Assembly: GCA_020847435.1 (NCBI GenBank)
Contig: JADLBX010000038.1
Coordinates: 1-48,671, forward strand
Direction: 5' to 3'
DNA: 48,671 nt
Source of the DNA: Anaerolineales bacterium
Lineage (GTDB): Bacteria > Chloroflexota > Anaerolineae > Anaerolineales > Villigracilaceae
Below the pieces are notes generated by a model. The model was not told the origin of the DNA. It made no database searches and worked only from the letters and a program-made list of their open reading frames with translations. Positions 1 to 7,118 of this stretch are shown here, one piece after another; position 1 is the stretch's first letter, and each line of letters begins with the position of its first letter. The translations under genes were made by a program, and so were the position numbers.

Positions 1-83
1 GAAGCTTCCAGACTGCTGAATACCTGTTGCGCGGCGATCAGAAAATTGATGTAATCCATTTCGTCACATTTCGGTGGGTTCAT
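1..83 (-). mobile_element. 5' end of a probable IS transposase gene, cut by the window edge
   Basis: Read on the minus strand from an ATG at 83-81, the frame is open to the window edge and gives 27 residues beginning MNPPKCDEMDYINFLIAAQQ. From memory this resembles the amino terminus of DDE transposases found in environmental Chloroflexota and cyanobacteria (PPKC..LDYI.FL.A), but so short a stretch cannot settle the family. The catalytic domain lies outside the window. The gene points away from the headless AraC-type gene that starts about 90 nt further on, which would fit an insertion that removed that gene's front half. The terminal inverted repeat of the putative IS, expected between 84 and about 130, cannot be defined from one end. 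Confidence 0.45.
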
Positions 84-171
84 GCCTCCAGTTTAGCATC
101 ATCCCGCCCAACTGCGTAACTTCTATATATTTCAGGTAAAGGACCATATACAACAACATCGTACGAAAAAG

Positions 172-516
172 TTGCCGTATCCTATGTTTTCTTCTGGTTT
201 GGAAGAATCTGCATGGCTGGTCAATTTTTCTCCGCGCCATAGACGGCGCTTGTATAAGATGGCGTTCGGCATGAGCCGTAAGCAATTACAGAATATTCGC
301 AACGTACAATCTTTCCTCGAACAGGCTTGCGATTTTGGCGCTCATAGTCCACGCATCATCCAGCACGTCAACCCTGACGTGTTTTACGATCAACCGCATT
401 TGAACCGTATCTTCAAAAAAGTGACAGGGTTTGCGCCTGTAGAATATTTTGAGGCGAGTTCCATCCTACAAGATAACTTAATGTCCGCTTCGTACAATGA
501 GAATAAGAATCGCTGA
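172..516 (+). pseudogene. Truncated AraC-family regulator: C-terminal helix-turn-helix part only
   Basis: The 114 residues contain only the second half of an AraC-type DNA-binding domain: about residues 34-98 carry the typical order MSRKQLQNI, then VFYDQPHLNRIFKKVTGFAP (equivalent to the YYDQ.HL.R.F...G..P signature of the second helix-turn-helix). AraC regulators normally have 250-300 residues with an amino-terminal sensor domain, which is missing. The only starts are TTG at 172 or ATG at 184. The frame is open further upstream to 97 without a start codon, as expected for a gene that lost its front. The partial transposase at 1-83 is a possible cause. It could be a short expressed protein, but I favour a remnant. 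Confidence 0.55.
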
Positions 517-544
517 TATAGAATACGGACGAAAAGGAGAGAGT

Positions 545-901
545 ATGAAATTCAAAAAATCAAAGAACGATATTGTCAATGAATACATCGAAGCCTTGAA
601 AGATGATATCGCCCCGCTTTTCGTGGATATCCGCTCAACCATCCTTGCCGCAGGACCGTCCTTCAACGAGAGCATCAAGTGGAAGAACTGTCTTGTGTAT
701 GGAACGACGAAGAATCACATCCAAACTGTGGTGGGTAAAGGCAAGGTCTCGCTGATCTTCTTCGAGGGAGTATCTCTGAATGATAAATACGGCTTGCTCG
801 AAGGCGATGGTAGTAAAGCCCGCACCATGCGCATCACATCGCCCAACTACAACAAGAAAGCGCTGACTGAGTACGTAAAACAAACGCTCAAGAATCAATG
901 A
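545..901 (+). CDS. DUF1801 (YdhG-like) domain protein
   Basis: This 118-residue protein matches the DUF1801/YdhG family: an amino-terminal region with LR.(I)L.A.P...E.IKW (here about residues 35-58, ILAAGPSFNESIKW), then a strand-rich region with GK..V.LIFFEGVSL and a closing helix near ALTEYVKQ. The fold is related to frataxin-like/SCP-like barrels and the biochemical role is unknown. The start at 545 is chosen over an upstream in-frame ATG at 497 because a clear AAGGAGAGAG ribosome site lies just ahead of it and homologues begin with the MKF..SK segment. Its stop overlaps the next gene's region, and the two are probably co-transcribed. DUF1801 and SRPBCC genes are often neighbours. Confidence 0.8.
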   Translation: MKFKKSKNDIVNEYIEALKDDIAPLFVDIRSTILAAGPSFNESIKWKNCLVYGTTKNHIQTVVGKGKVSLIFFEGVSLNDKYGLLEGDGSKARTMRITSPNYNKKALTEYVKQTLKNQ

Positions 902-912
902 TGGAGAATGAC

Positions 913-1329
913 ATGAAAAAGTTCAAGGCTTCCATTACGATCAATGCGCCTGCGGAAAAGGTTTGGAATATCTTGACCGATGCCAACGGCTATCCCGCCT
1001 GGGATCTGAGCATGGATCATATCGAAGGCAAACTGGCATTGGGAGAAAAGGTTAAGTTCTTCACCAAACTCAGCCCGCAAGCGTTCCCCGTCAAGGTTAT
1101 TGGATTCGAGCCGAACCGCAAGATGGTACTTACAAGCGGTATGCCATTAGGATTATTCAAATCCGAAAGGACACATACTCTGACGACAAACCAAGACGGC
1201 TCTACCACCTTCCACACCGAAGAAATATTCAGCGGATTGTTGTTACCCGTGTTTGGCAAGAATCTCCCCGATCTCACCGAGAATTTCAAAGGTTTTGTTG
1301 CCGCGCTGAAGAAACAGGCGGAGAAATAA
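913..1329 (+). CDS. SRPBCC (START-like) domain protein
   Basis: This 138-residue protein is a Bet v1/START-like polyketide cyclase-type fold: it opens with the diagnostic strand and helix INAPAEKVWNILTDANGYPAWD (about 10-31). A run of strands follows and a long final helix (FKGFVAALKKQAE) closes the hydrophobic pocket. Such proteins bind lipophilic ligands and the ligand cannot be told here. ATG codons at 898, 901 and 913 are in frame; 913 is preferred because GGAG at 903-906 sits 6 nt before it. It directly follows the DUF1801 gene and ends 23 nt before the convergent panC. Confidence 0.82.
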   Translation: MKKFKASITINAPAEKVWNILTDANGYPAWDLSMDHIEGKLALGEKVKFFTKLSPQAFPVKVIGFEPNRKMVLTSGMPLGLFKSERTHTLTTNQDGSTTFHTEEIFSGLLLPVFGKNLPDLTENFKGFVAALKKQAEK

Positions 1330-1352
1330 TTGGGTCAGGAGGCTGTTCGATC

Positions 1353-2183
1353 CTACCCCAACACAAAATTATCAATCAACCTTGTCTTCCCGATGAAGAC
1401 CGCCATTGAGAGCAGGGCTTTGCCTTTGATCTCGGTCAACTCTTCGAGCGTATCGTAATCGGCGCAGGAGACGTATTGCGGTTCGGTTAACGGCTCACTC
1501 GCCAAAACTTCTTTCATCTTTCCCCTCAACTTCTCCGCATCTCGCTCGCCCGCCTCAAATAATTCCTTCGCCGCGCTCAACGAGCGGAACAACACCGTTG
1601 CGGCTTGCCTTTGCTCCGCGTCCAAATACACATTTCGGCTCGACATTGCCAAGCCGTCAGGCTCACGCGTCGTTGGGCAAACCACGATCTCAATCGGAAA
1701 ATTCAAATCCCGCACCATCTGGCGGATGACGGCTACCTGCTGGGCATCCTTTTGACCGAAGTACGCCTTGTGCGGCTGGACGGCGTTGAACAACTTGGCG
1801 ACGACGGTTGTCACGCCTTTGAAGTGACCAGGCCTCATCGCCCCTTCCAGCGGACGCGCCACCGCTTCAACCTCCACCCACGTCTGGTACCCCGTAGGAT
1901 ACATGATCTCAGCCGACGGAGTCCACACGAGGTCGGTAAGCGGCTCGATCAGGCGCAAATCCCGTTCGAGGTCGCGCGGATACTTGGCGAGGTCTTCTTT
2001 CGGTCCGAACTGGGTCGGGTTGACGAAGATGGAAACGATCACGTGGTCGCATTCGTCCCTTGCGCGGCGGATTAGGGAGAGATGGCCGTCGTGGAGGAAT
2101 CCCATGGTGGGGACCAAGCCAACCGTCCCGTCGAGAGAGAAGCGGGTTTTCCGTAATTCATCCAGTGTAGAAAGGCTTCGCAT
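1353..2183 (-). CDS. panC: Pantothenate synthetase (pantoate--beta-alanine ligase)
   Basis: PanC condenses D-pantoate with beta-alanine using ATP through a pantoyl-adenylate, the last step to pantothenate (vitamin B5, coenzyme A precursor), in the cytoplasm. The 276 residues are full length. Visible signatures are PTMGFLHDGH at 25-34 (HIGH-type nucleotide site), FVNPTQF at 53-59, the pantoate-binding RPGHFKGVTTVVAKLFN region around 117-133, FGQKDAQQ at 142-149 and the KMSKS-like MSSRN at 180-184. The carboxy-terminal dimer domain is present. No panB or panD is adjacent. The gene is transcribed away from the small gene at 2261, with 77 nt between the two starts. Confidence 0.96.
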   Translation of the reverse strand: MRSLSTLDELRKTRFSLDGTVGLVPTMGFLHDGHLSLIRRARDECDHVIVSIFVNPTQFGPKEDLAKYPRDLERDLRLIEPLTDLVWTPSAEIMYPTGYQTWVEVEAVARPLEGAMRPGHFKGVTTVVAKLFNAVQPHKAYFGQKDAQQVAVIRQMVRDLNFPIEIVVCPTTREPDGLAMSSRNVYLDAEQRQAATVLFRSLSAAKELFEAGERDAEKLRGKMKEVLASEPLTEPQYVSCADYDTLEELTEIKGKALLSMAVFIGKTRLIDNFVLG

Positions 2184-2200
2184 ATCCGTAACTTCCGTAG

Positions 2201-2230
2201 TTGACAGGGTTAGAAAATCTGTGCTAAACT
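2201..2230 (+). promoter_or_regulatory. Sigma-70-type promoter for the small gene at 2261
   Basis: A perfect TTGACA at 2201-2206 is followed after 18 nt by TAAACT at 2225-2230 (four of six matches to TATAAT). Transcription would begin near 2237, giving a leader of about 24 nt with the ribosome site AAAGGAG at 2248-2254. Confidence 0.55.
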
Positions 2231-2260
2231 TAGCCTACAAATCAGTCAAAGGAGACTAAA

Positions 2261-2467
2261 ATGGCTTTCTCATACACCAACTCAAAAGGCAACACCTACT
2301 ACCTGCACACCAAGAAGTCCATGACTTCTACGGGCAAGGAACGCACCCTCTTCTACTTCTCGAAGGAATTGAAGCAGGACGAAGCGCTCGATGCCGTGCC
2401 TGCGGGCTACACCGTCGCTGAAATGAAGACGGGCATGCTCGTGCTCAAGAAAGCGGAGCAAGGATAG
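2261..2467 (+). CDS. Small conserved-type hypothetical protein (68 aa)
   Basis: I do not recognise a named family. The protein (MAFSYTNSKGNTYYLHTKK...) is soluble, rich in Lys and Tyr, and looks like a small beta-sheet protein with the pattern SKG.TYYLH.K....G..R.L.YFSK, ending in a strand that echoes AGYTVAEMKTGMLVLKK. The start is secure: AAAGGAGACTAAA stands immediately before the ATG. The same 16-nt string (AAAGGAGACTAAAATG) occurs again at 2560-2575 before a short leader reading frame ahead of ssb, so the two translation starts probably share an origin. A good TTGACA promoter precedes the gene, and the coding strand and position suggest expression together with or just ahead of ssb. Confidence 0.75.
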   Translation: MAFSYTNSKGNTYYLHTKKSMTSTGKERTLFYFSKELKQDEALDAVPAGYTVAEMKTGMLVLKKAEQG

Positions 2468-2474
2468 GAAACCG

Positions 2475-2551
2475 CAGGGTAACCAAAGTATAACCCTGTT
2501 CGTTCTCTGCCCTGCCCCGCGGGGGTTGGGCATACAACCTAATCGTTCTTT
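2475..2551 (+). promoter_or_regulatory. Two tandem hairpins in the leader between the small gene and ssb
   Basis: Hairpin one pairs CAGGGT at 2475-2480 with ACCCTG at 2493-2498. Hairpin two pairs TGCCC at 2508-2512 with GGGCA at 2528-2532 and CCCC at 2515-2518 with GGGG at 2522-2525. A T-rich stretch (GTTCTTTT, 2545-2552) follows some 12 nt later. This could be a partial terminator or an RNA stability element that sets the ratio of the small gene to ssb. It is not a textbook terminator because the U-tract is not directly at the stem. Confidence 0.4.
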
Positions 2552-2572
2552 TAGATAAAAAAGGAGACTAAA

Positions 2573-2638
2573 ATGACACGTTACACAGCATCTAAAAGCC
2601 TTGTAGACCAGAAAGTGAGGGAGACATGCCAGCATTAA
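2573..2638 (+). CDS. Possible 21-codon leader peptide overlapping the ssb start
   Basis: An ATG at 2573 with a very strong ribosome site (AAAGGAGACTAAA, 2560-2572) opens a frame of 21 codons (MTRYTASKSLVDQKVRETCQH) that stops at 2636-2638, beyond the ssb ATG at 2626. Terminating ribosomes would arrive right at the ssb start, so the frame could couple ssb translation to its own. No amino-acid run suggestive of attenuation is present. The evidence is positional only. Confidence 0.35.
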   Translation: MTRYTASKSLVDQKVRETCQH

Positions 2639-3006
2639 ACCGCGTGCAACTGATCGGTTACCTGGGCAAAGACCCCGAAAGCAAGTTCACACCCACTGGC
2701 AAGAAGGTCGCACACTTCAGCGTGGCGGTGACACAGCGCTGGAAATCAGGCGGCGAGAGCAAGGAATACACCGAGTGGGTCAACATCGAAGCGTGGGGGC
2801 GGCTCGGCGAGATCTGCCAGCAGTACCTCAAAAAGGGAAGCCTGACGTACATCGAAGGTCGTTTGAAGACCGACAAGTACGATGACAAGGGCGAGACCAA
2901 GTACTACACCAAGGTCGTTGCCCTCGCCATGCAGATGCTCGACCGCAAACCCAGCGACGAACCCGTGATGACGGTGGAAGAAGAAGCCGCCGATTACGAG
3001 GCGTAA
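2626..3006 (+). CDS. ssb: Single-stranded DNA-binding protein
   Basis: SSB coats single-stranded DNA in replication, recombination and repair. The 126-residue protein has the full OB fold: N.V.LIGYLGKDPE at 5-18, the core strand GKKVAHFSVAVTQRW and WVNIEAWGRLGEICQQYLKKGS..YIEGRL, and a C-terminal acidic stretch (TVEEEAADYEA). The tail is acidic but short and lacks the DDIPF tip that recruits partner proteins in E. coli, and the glycine-rich linker is almost absent, which is common in organisms with several SSB paralogues. The start is ATG 2626 with GAGGGAG just upstream, inside the end of the 2573-2638 leader frame. A strong hairpin (3045-3078) ends the unit. Confidence 0.93.
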   Translation: MPALNRVQLIGYLGKDPESKFTPTGKKVAHFSVAVTQRWKSGGESKEYTEWVNIEAWGRLGEICQQYLKKGSLTYIEGRLKTDKYDDKGETKYYTKVVALAMQMLDRKPSDEPVMTVEEEAADYEA

Positions 3007-3016
3007 AATAAAAAAT

Positions 3017-3078
3017 GTAGGGGCAGTGTAGGAACACAGTAAAAGTTGCCCTTACCATTCAATCATGGTAAGGGCAAC
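3017..3078 (+). terminator. Strong hairpin after ssb; member of the GTAGGGGC repeat class
   Basis: GTTGCCCTTACCAT at 3045-3058 pairs perfectly with 3065-3078 (14 bp, 6-nt loop). An upstream GTAGGGGCA at 3017-3025 can compete for the same arm with one mismatch, the three-arm pattern seen in other repeats of this window. There is no good T-tract, so it may act as a 3' end or processing site rather than a classical terminator. It contains an ATG at 3065 that is not the start of the next gene. Confidence 0.6.
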
Positions 3079-3103
3079 CTGCTTATTCAAAAGGATCAAA
3101 CGA

Positions 3104-4948
3104 ATGAAAATTGTCAGAGTCAGAATAAAGAATTTTCGCTCTATACAAGATTCTGGGGACATTTACTTGGAGGATAAAATTACAATCCTTGCGGGGAAAA
3201 ATGAGTCTGGCAAAACAGCAATTTTGCACGCATTAGAAGATTTTGATGTTAGCAATAAAATCAGGATGGATGCAAAATCTGTTGAAGATCCTAGCCTAAT
3301 TCCAGAAATTATGATTAGTTTTCTTATTCCAAAAGAACGCCTTAGAAAATTACTTAATTCGATTGGCATTGCTGCTAGCATTGATCAAGATTTAGAAATC
3401 GAAATTGTAAAAACCTTTCCTGACACATATTCCCTCTCCCCATCGTCTACAAAATGGCTGACCGAAATATCCGAGTATCAAAGTGCAAATTTTGCTAAAC
3501 AGGTGACTAAATATTTATCTTCGCTCATTATTTTATTGCCACAAGACAACGAAACCCCTCTTGTTATACCAGAATATTCACAGGAGGATACTGACGATGT
3601 AATGATAACGAGAACGAACAATTTTTTAAAAGAATTCAGAGAGCGTGTAGAGGTAGCGCCAGAAGTCAGAGAATCTAACAAGATCGCATCTCTGTCCTCC
3701 GACCTTGAAAAGCTAATTTCCGATCTAAAGAAAAGGGCGAAATACCCAAAGGATTTCATCGCTGGAATTACTGAATTCATCCCAACTTTTATCTATTTTG
3801 ATTCGTTTGAAAGCCTACTGCCCTATACTCTTCCTCTCAGTGAAGTGCCAAATAATCAAGCTGTTGAGGACTTCTTCGATATGGCGAATATTGATTTAGA
3901 TTTTCTAATTGACCCCAACAACGATTTTCAGGTCAAGAGAAATTACCTTGCACAACGCTCAACAGAAATTACGGGGAATTTTCTGGGTTATTGGAACCAA
4001 GACAAAGTAGAACTGACTGCGTCTTTAAACGGAGAAAACATTGTTCTTGGTTTTAAAGAGGATCGGAAAAGCCAAGAGTTTAAGATGAATCAGCGAAGCA
4101 AAGGCTTTCAATGGTTTTTGTCGTTCTACATTCAATTGAATTTGCATCAAGGCGGTAGAGATAAATACTTGCTTGTCGATGAGCCAGGGCTTTATCTGCA
4201 CGCAAAAGCTCAAATAGATGTATTGAAAGTGCTTGAGTCTCTTTCACGAGAAATTCCAATTGTTTTCTCTACGCATTCCCCATATTTATTGGAATATGAC
4301 AAACTCCCAAGGGTAAAGCTAGTTTTCAAAGATAAAAAGAAAGGAACAGTGGTTGAAAGTAAATACCACAAAGTTTCAGACCGAGAAACCCTCAGACCTA
4401 TATTAACAGCGATTGGACTTGAGCTAACTAGTGGAATTACAAACCCCGATAAACTAAACAATGTCATAGTAGAGGGTGCGTCTGATTGGTACTATTTTGC
4501 TGCCTTTAAGAAAATTCTAGATAAAGAAAATTTAAACTTCATCTATGGTGGCGGTACAGGGAATATGCCTCATGTGGGGACAATACTACAGGGTTGGGGT
4601 TGTAAAGTCTTATACCTTTACGACAACGATCAAGGGAAAAAGGACGGTGAAAAAAATCTTGTTGATAACTTCCTTGCAGAAAAAGAGCAAATAAAGGTTA
4701 TTTCTAGAGAAAAGCGAGTATCTTCAATAGAGGACCTGTTTACAAAAGAAGATTTTAAGAAATTTGTTCTAAATAACGAAGTAGCAAAATATGAGGGTAA
4801 AAATTCTGAATATATTGCCAACCAGGATAAAGTCTTGAAAGCCAAATTGTTTCACTCAAATTTCGAAAACATAAAGAATAAAGTTTCTGAACAGACAAAA
4901 ACCGCATTTGCTAAAGTCATGGATGATTTACTCAAATCATTTCAATAA
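3104..4948 (+). CDS. OLD-family ATP-dependent endonuclease (AAA ATPase plus TOPRIM)
   Basis: Overcoming-lysogenization-defect (OLD) nucleases join an ABC/SMC-type ATPase to a TOPRIM nuclease and act in phage defence or DNA repair. In 614 residues: Walker A GKNESGKT at 31-38, long coiled insert, Walker B LLVDEP with D359-E360, the H-loop STHSP with H391, then a TOPRIM domain with E457 (VEGASD), a GGGTG turn and the DxD D507/D509 in LYDND. ATG 3104 is chosen (AAGGA upstream); the in-frame ATG at 3065 lies inside a hairpin. Codons are strikingly AT-rich against both neighbours, indicating transfer. No GajB-type helicase or reverse transcriptase is adjacent, so it looks like a stand-alone class 1 OLD rather than Gabija or a retron. 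Confidence 0.88.
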   Translation: MKIVRVRIKNFRSIQDSGDIYLEDKITILAGKNESGKTAILHALEDFDVSNKIRMDAKSVEDPSLIPEIMISFLIPKERLRKLLNSIGIAASIDQDLEIEIVKTFPDTYSLSPSSTKWLTEISEYQSANFAKQVTKYLSSLIILLPQDNETPLVIPEYSQEDTDDVMITRTNNFLKEFRERVEVAPEVRESNKIASLSSDLEKLISDLKKRAKYPKDFIAGITEFIPTFIYFDSFESLLPYTLPLSEVPNNQAVEDFFDMANIDLDFLIDPNNDFQVKRNYLAQRSTEITGNFLGYWNQDKVELTASLNGENIVLGFKEDRKSQEFKMNQRSKGFQWFLSFYIQLNLHQGGRDKYLLVDEPGLYLHAKAQIDVLKVLESLSREIPIVFSTHSPYLLEYDKLPRVKLVFKDKKKGTVVESKYHKVSDRETLRPILTAIGLELTSGITNPDKLNNVIVEGASDWYYFAAFKKILDKENLNFIYGGGTGNMPHVGTILQGWGCKVLYLYDNDQGKKDGEKNLVDNFLAEKEQIKVISREKRVSSIEDLFTKEDFKKFVLNNEVAKYEGKNSEYIANQDKVLKAKLFHSNFENIKNKVSEQTKTAFAKVMDDLLKSFQ

Positions 4949-4964
4949 ATTCGAGTAAATGACT

Positions 4965-5000
4965 GACAGAGGCTGGCATATAAATGTGCCAGCCTCTGTC
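4965..5000. terminator. Bidirectional terminator between the OLD gene and the M3 peptidase gene
   Basis: Fourteen nucleotides at 4965-4978 (GACAGAGGCTGGCA) pair perfectly with 4987-5000 around an 8-nt loop. It lies 16 nt past the OLD stop and 14 nt past the convergent peptidase stop, with T-rich sequence on one side and A-rich on the other. Confidence 0.75.
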
Positions 5001-5014
5001 AATTTAATGAGTCT

Positions 5015-6871
5015 TTATCTCTTCGTCTTCTTCTTAGCAGGCTTCGCTGATTTCTTCTTTGCCGTTGCTTTTTTCGCTACTGTTTTTTTCGCCTTTGGCT
5101 TCTTCTCCACAGGCAATTTCTCCAATTCATCCACCATGCGGCTGAGCACATCGAATCCGCCTTGCCAGAATTTGGGATCACGGATGTCGATGCCCGCGTC
5201 GCCGAGGATTTTCGCAGGGGCTTCCGAGCCGCCAGCGGACAAAATCTTGAGATACTTCGGTTTGAACGAGTCGCCTTCCGCTTTGAATTGTTGGTAAAGC
5301 GAGAAGACGAGCAGTTGACCGAACGCGTAGGCGTAGACGTAGAACGGGGTGTGATAAATGTGCGGAATCGAAACCCACTCCCATTTGAAGTCGTCGCTGA
5401 CTTCCACCGCGTCGCCGAATTGTTCTTTCAGGTTTGCCAGATACGCGGCGGAGAGTTCGTCCACGGAGGCGTTCTTCTGCGCCATCTCGTGCGCTTCCCG
5501 TTCGAAGAGCGCAAAGTAGATCTGGCGCAGAATGGTGGCGAAAGCGTCGTCCATTTGCTTGAACAAGATGTCCCGTCGGACCGATTCGTCCTTTTCCTCC
5601 GAGAGCAATTTTTCGGTGAGCATCATCTCGCCGAAGGTGGAGGCGGTTTCCGCCAACGGAAGCGACGAGTGGAAGGTGAACGCGGTGTGATGCGAGGCGA
5701 GCATCGCATGGATGGCGTGACCGAGTTCGTGCGCGAGAGTCGCCACGTCGCGGGCGCGACCCGTGTAGTTCATCAACACGAACGGCGTGTCTTCGGGGTT
5801 GATCGAAGCGCAGAACGCGCCGCCCTGCTTGCCCTTGCGGACTTCGCTATCGAGATGGTCTTTGTCGAACACGCGGCGGGCGAGTTCGCCGATCTTCGGG
5901 TCGAAGGCGCTGAACGATTCGATGACCATGTTTGCGGCTTTATCGAAATCGAAGGGCTTGTCCGATTTTGCGACGGGCGCATAAATATCGTAGCGGCGTA
6001 GTTTCGTCACGCCGAGATGTTTCGCCTTCATCTTGAAATAGCGCTGGAAAACTTTGGCGTTCTTCTTCGTGACTTCGAGCAACGCGTTCACGGCTTCGTC
6101 GGGCACGTCGTTCGCCAAGTTCCGCACCGACATAGCGCTCTTGAACTTGCGCATGGTCATGTTTTCATTGTGCCAGTCGCGGGCGCGGGTCTGGTACATC
6201 TGCCCGAGGATCGGACCATCCTGCCCGAACACGCGTAAGTTTTCCTGATACGCCGCGGCGCGCATTTTCGGATCGGGTCCCTGAATAAACGGCTGGAGTT
6301 GCGCGCGCGTCAGTTCCTGTACTTTTCCGTTCACCTTCAATTTGAAGACGTAGCGATTCGTGATTGCATCGTACAAGTTGACCAGCGCGTTCGAGCCTGT
6401 CACGTCTTTGAGGTTGACCACTTTTTCCTCTGGCTCGCTCAACGTGTGCGGCTTGAAGTGGCGCATCTCTTCGAGATAATAACGATAATCGCCCGACCCG
6501 CTCATCAACCGTTCGGCGTTGGCGTCGTCCACGTCTTTCCACCACAGGCTGAAAAACAAAACACGGTTCTGCATCTCCGCCACGAACTGTTGCACGCGTC
6601 CCATCAGGCTCTGCGCGTTCTGGTTCTGCGTATCCTCCGCGAAAGACAGCCCAGCGAAGGCATAGATTCGATTCACGATCCTCGACGTCGCATCGGACGC
6701 CTTCACCGCCTCCATGAAAGTCTCCGCGTCAATATCGGACTTGAGTTTGCCGCGCAGCCCCTCGAACGACGCGACCTGTTCTTCCACGTTGTCGAACGCG
6801 GCGTTCAATTCGGGGCTGTCGAAGCCCGTAAACAGTTCGTCCAAATTCCATTTTTTGATCTTGTAAGCCAT
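5015..6871 (-). CDS. pepF: M3 family oligoendopeptidase F-like metallopeptidase with Lys-rich tail
   Basis: Cytoplasmic zinc peptidases of the M3 family (thimet oligopeptidase/PepF) trim short peptides. The 618-residue protein has the PepF_N helical part (about 110-200) and the M3 catalytic domain with the zinc motif HELGH at 381-385, followed downstream by the expected Glu-containing helix (SLPLAETASTFGEMMLTEKLL). The substrate-side YxY..HIYH.PFYVYAYAFGQ segment is intact. The last 35 or so residues are an unusual Lys/Ala/Pro tail (VEKKPKAKKTVAKKATAKK...) like a histone H1 tail, not part of the usual peptidase. The start is ATG 6871. It is convergent with the OLD gene across a shared terminator. 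Confidence 0.93.
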   Translation of the reverse strand: MAYKIKKWNLDELFTGFDSPELNAAFDNVEEQVASFEGLRGKLKSDIDAETFMEAVKASDATSRIVNRIYAFAGLSFAEDTQNQNAQSLMGRVQQFVAEMQNRVLFFSLWWKDVDDANAERLMSGSGDYRYYLEEMRHFKPHTLSEPEEKVVNLKDVTGSNALVNLYDAITNRYVFKLKVNGKVQELTRAQLQPFIQGPDPKMRAAAYQENLRVFGQDGPILGQMYQTRARDWHNENMTMRKFKSAMSVRNLANDVPDEAVNALLEVTKKNAKVFQRYFKMKAKHLGVTKLRRYDIYAPVAKSDKPFDFDKAANMVIESFSAFDPKIGELARRVFDKDHLDSEVRKGKQGGAFCASINPEDTPFVLMNYTGRARDVATLAHELGHAIHAMLASHHTAFTFHSSLPLAETASTFGEMMLTEKLLSEEKDESVRRDILFKQMDDAFATILRQIYFALFEREAHEMAQKNASVDELSAAYLANLKEQFGDAVEVSDDFKWEWVSIPHIYHTPFYVYAYAFGQLLVFSLYQQFKAEGDSFKPKYLKILSAGGSEAPAKILGDAGIDIRDPKFWQGGFDVLSRMVDELEKLPVEKKPKAKKTVAKKATAKKKSAKPAKKKTKR

Positions 6872-6903
6872 GAGTCAATGTCTCCTGTTATGTGTCCTGA
6901 TCT

Positions 6904-6993
6904 GTCGTTGCGAGGAGCGCTCTTGCTCTTTGCGACGAAGCAATCTCAACGAAACAGGAGATTGCTTCGGGCAACGAACGCCCTCGCAATGAC
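6904..6993. repeat. 90-nt palindromic repeat, GAAGCAATCTC class (complete copy)
   Basis: Outer arms 6904-6915 and 6982-6993 match with one G-U type change. Inner arms GAAGCAATCTC at 6937-6947 and its perfect complement at 6958-6968 enclose a 10-nt loop. Related copies are at 40083-40124 with 40278-40320, and a half copy at 21464-21500. It sits between the start of pepF and the end of ychF. Confidence 0.8.
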
Positions 6994-7118
6994 ATGTATT
7001 TATTTTTTACCACAAAGATCGAAACCTTCGTAGATGCCAAAGATGTATTTCAAGATGTATTTCACCGTCCTGCAGAGTGTAAGTGCGTCGCACTCTCGCA
7101 GTCTTGTGCGACGCACCC

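Noticed and set aside
3065..3103. ATG at 3065 as the start of the OLD nuclease
   Set aside because: It lies within the 3' arm of a 14-bp hairpin; ATG 3104 has AAGGA upstream and matches the usual first strand MKI..V.I.NFRS.
3104..4948. Gabija GajA or retron effector
   Set aside because: The ATPase-TOPRIM plan fits, but no UvrD-type helicase or reverse transcriptase gene is next to it; both flanks are hairpins and housekeeping genes.
5162..7033. Long plus-strand frames opposite pepF
   Set aside because: Compositional shadows of a GC-rich gene; no domain, no ribosome sites, and the minus strand encodes a full metallopeptidase.
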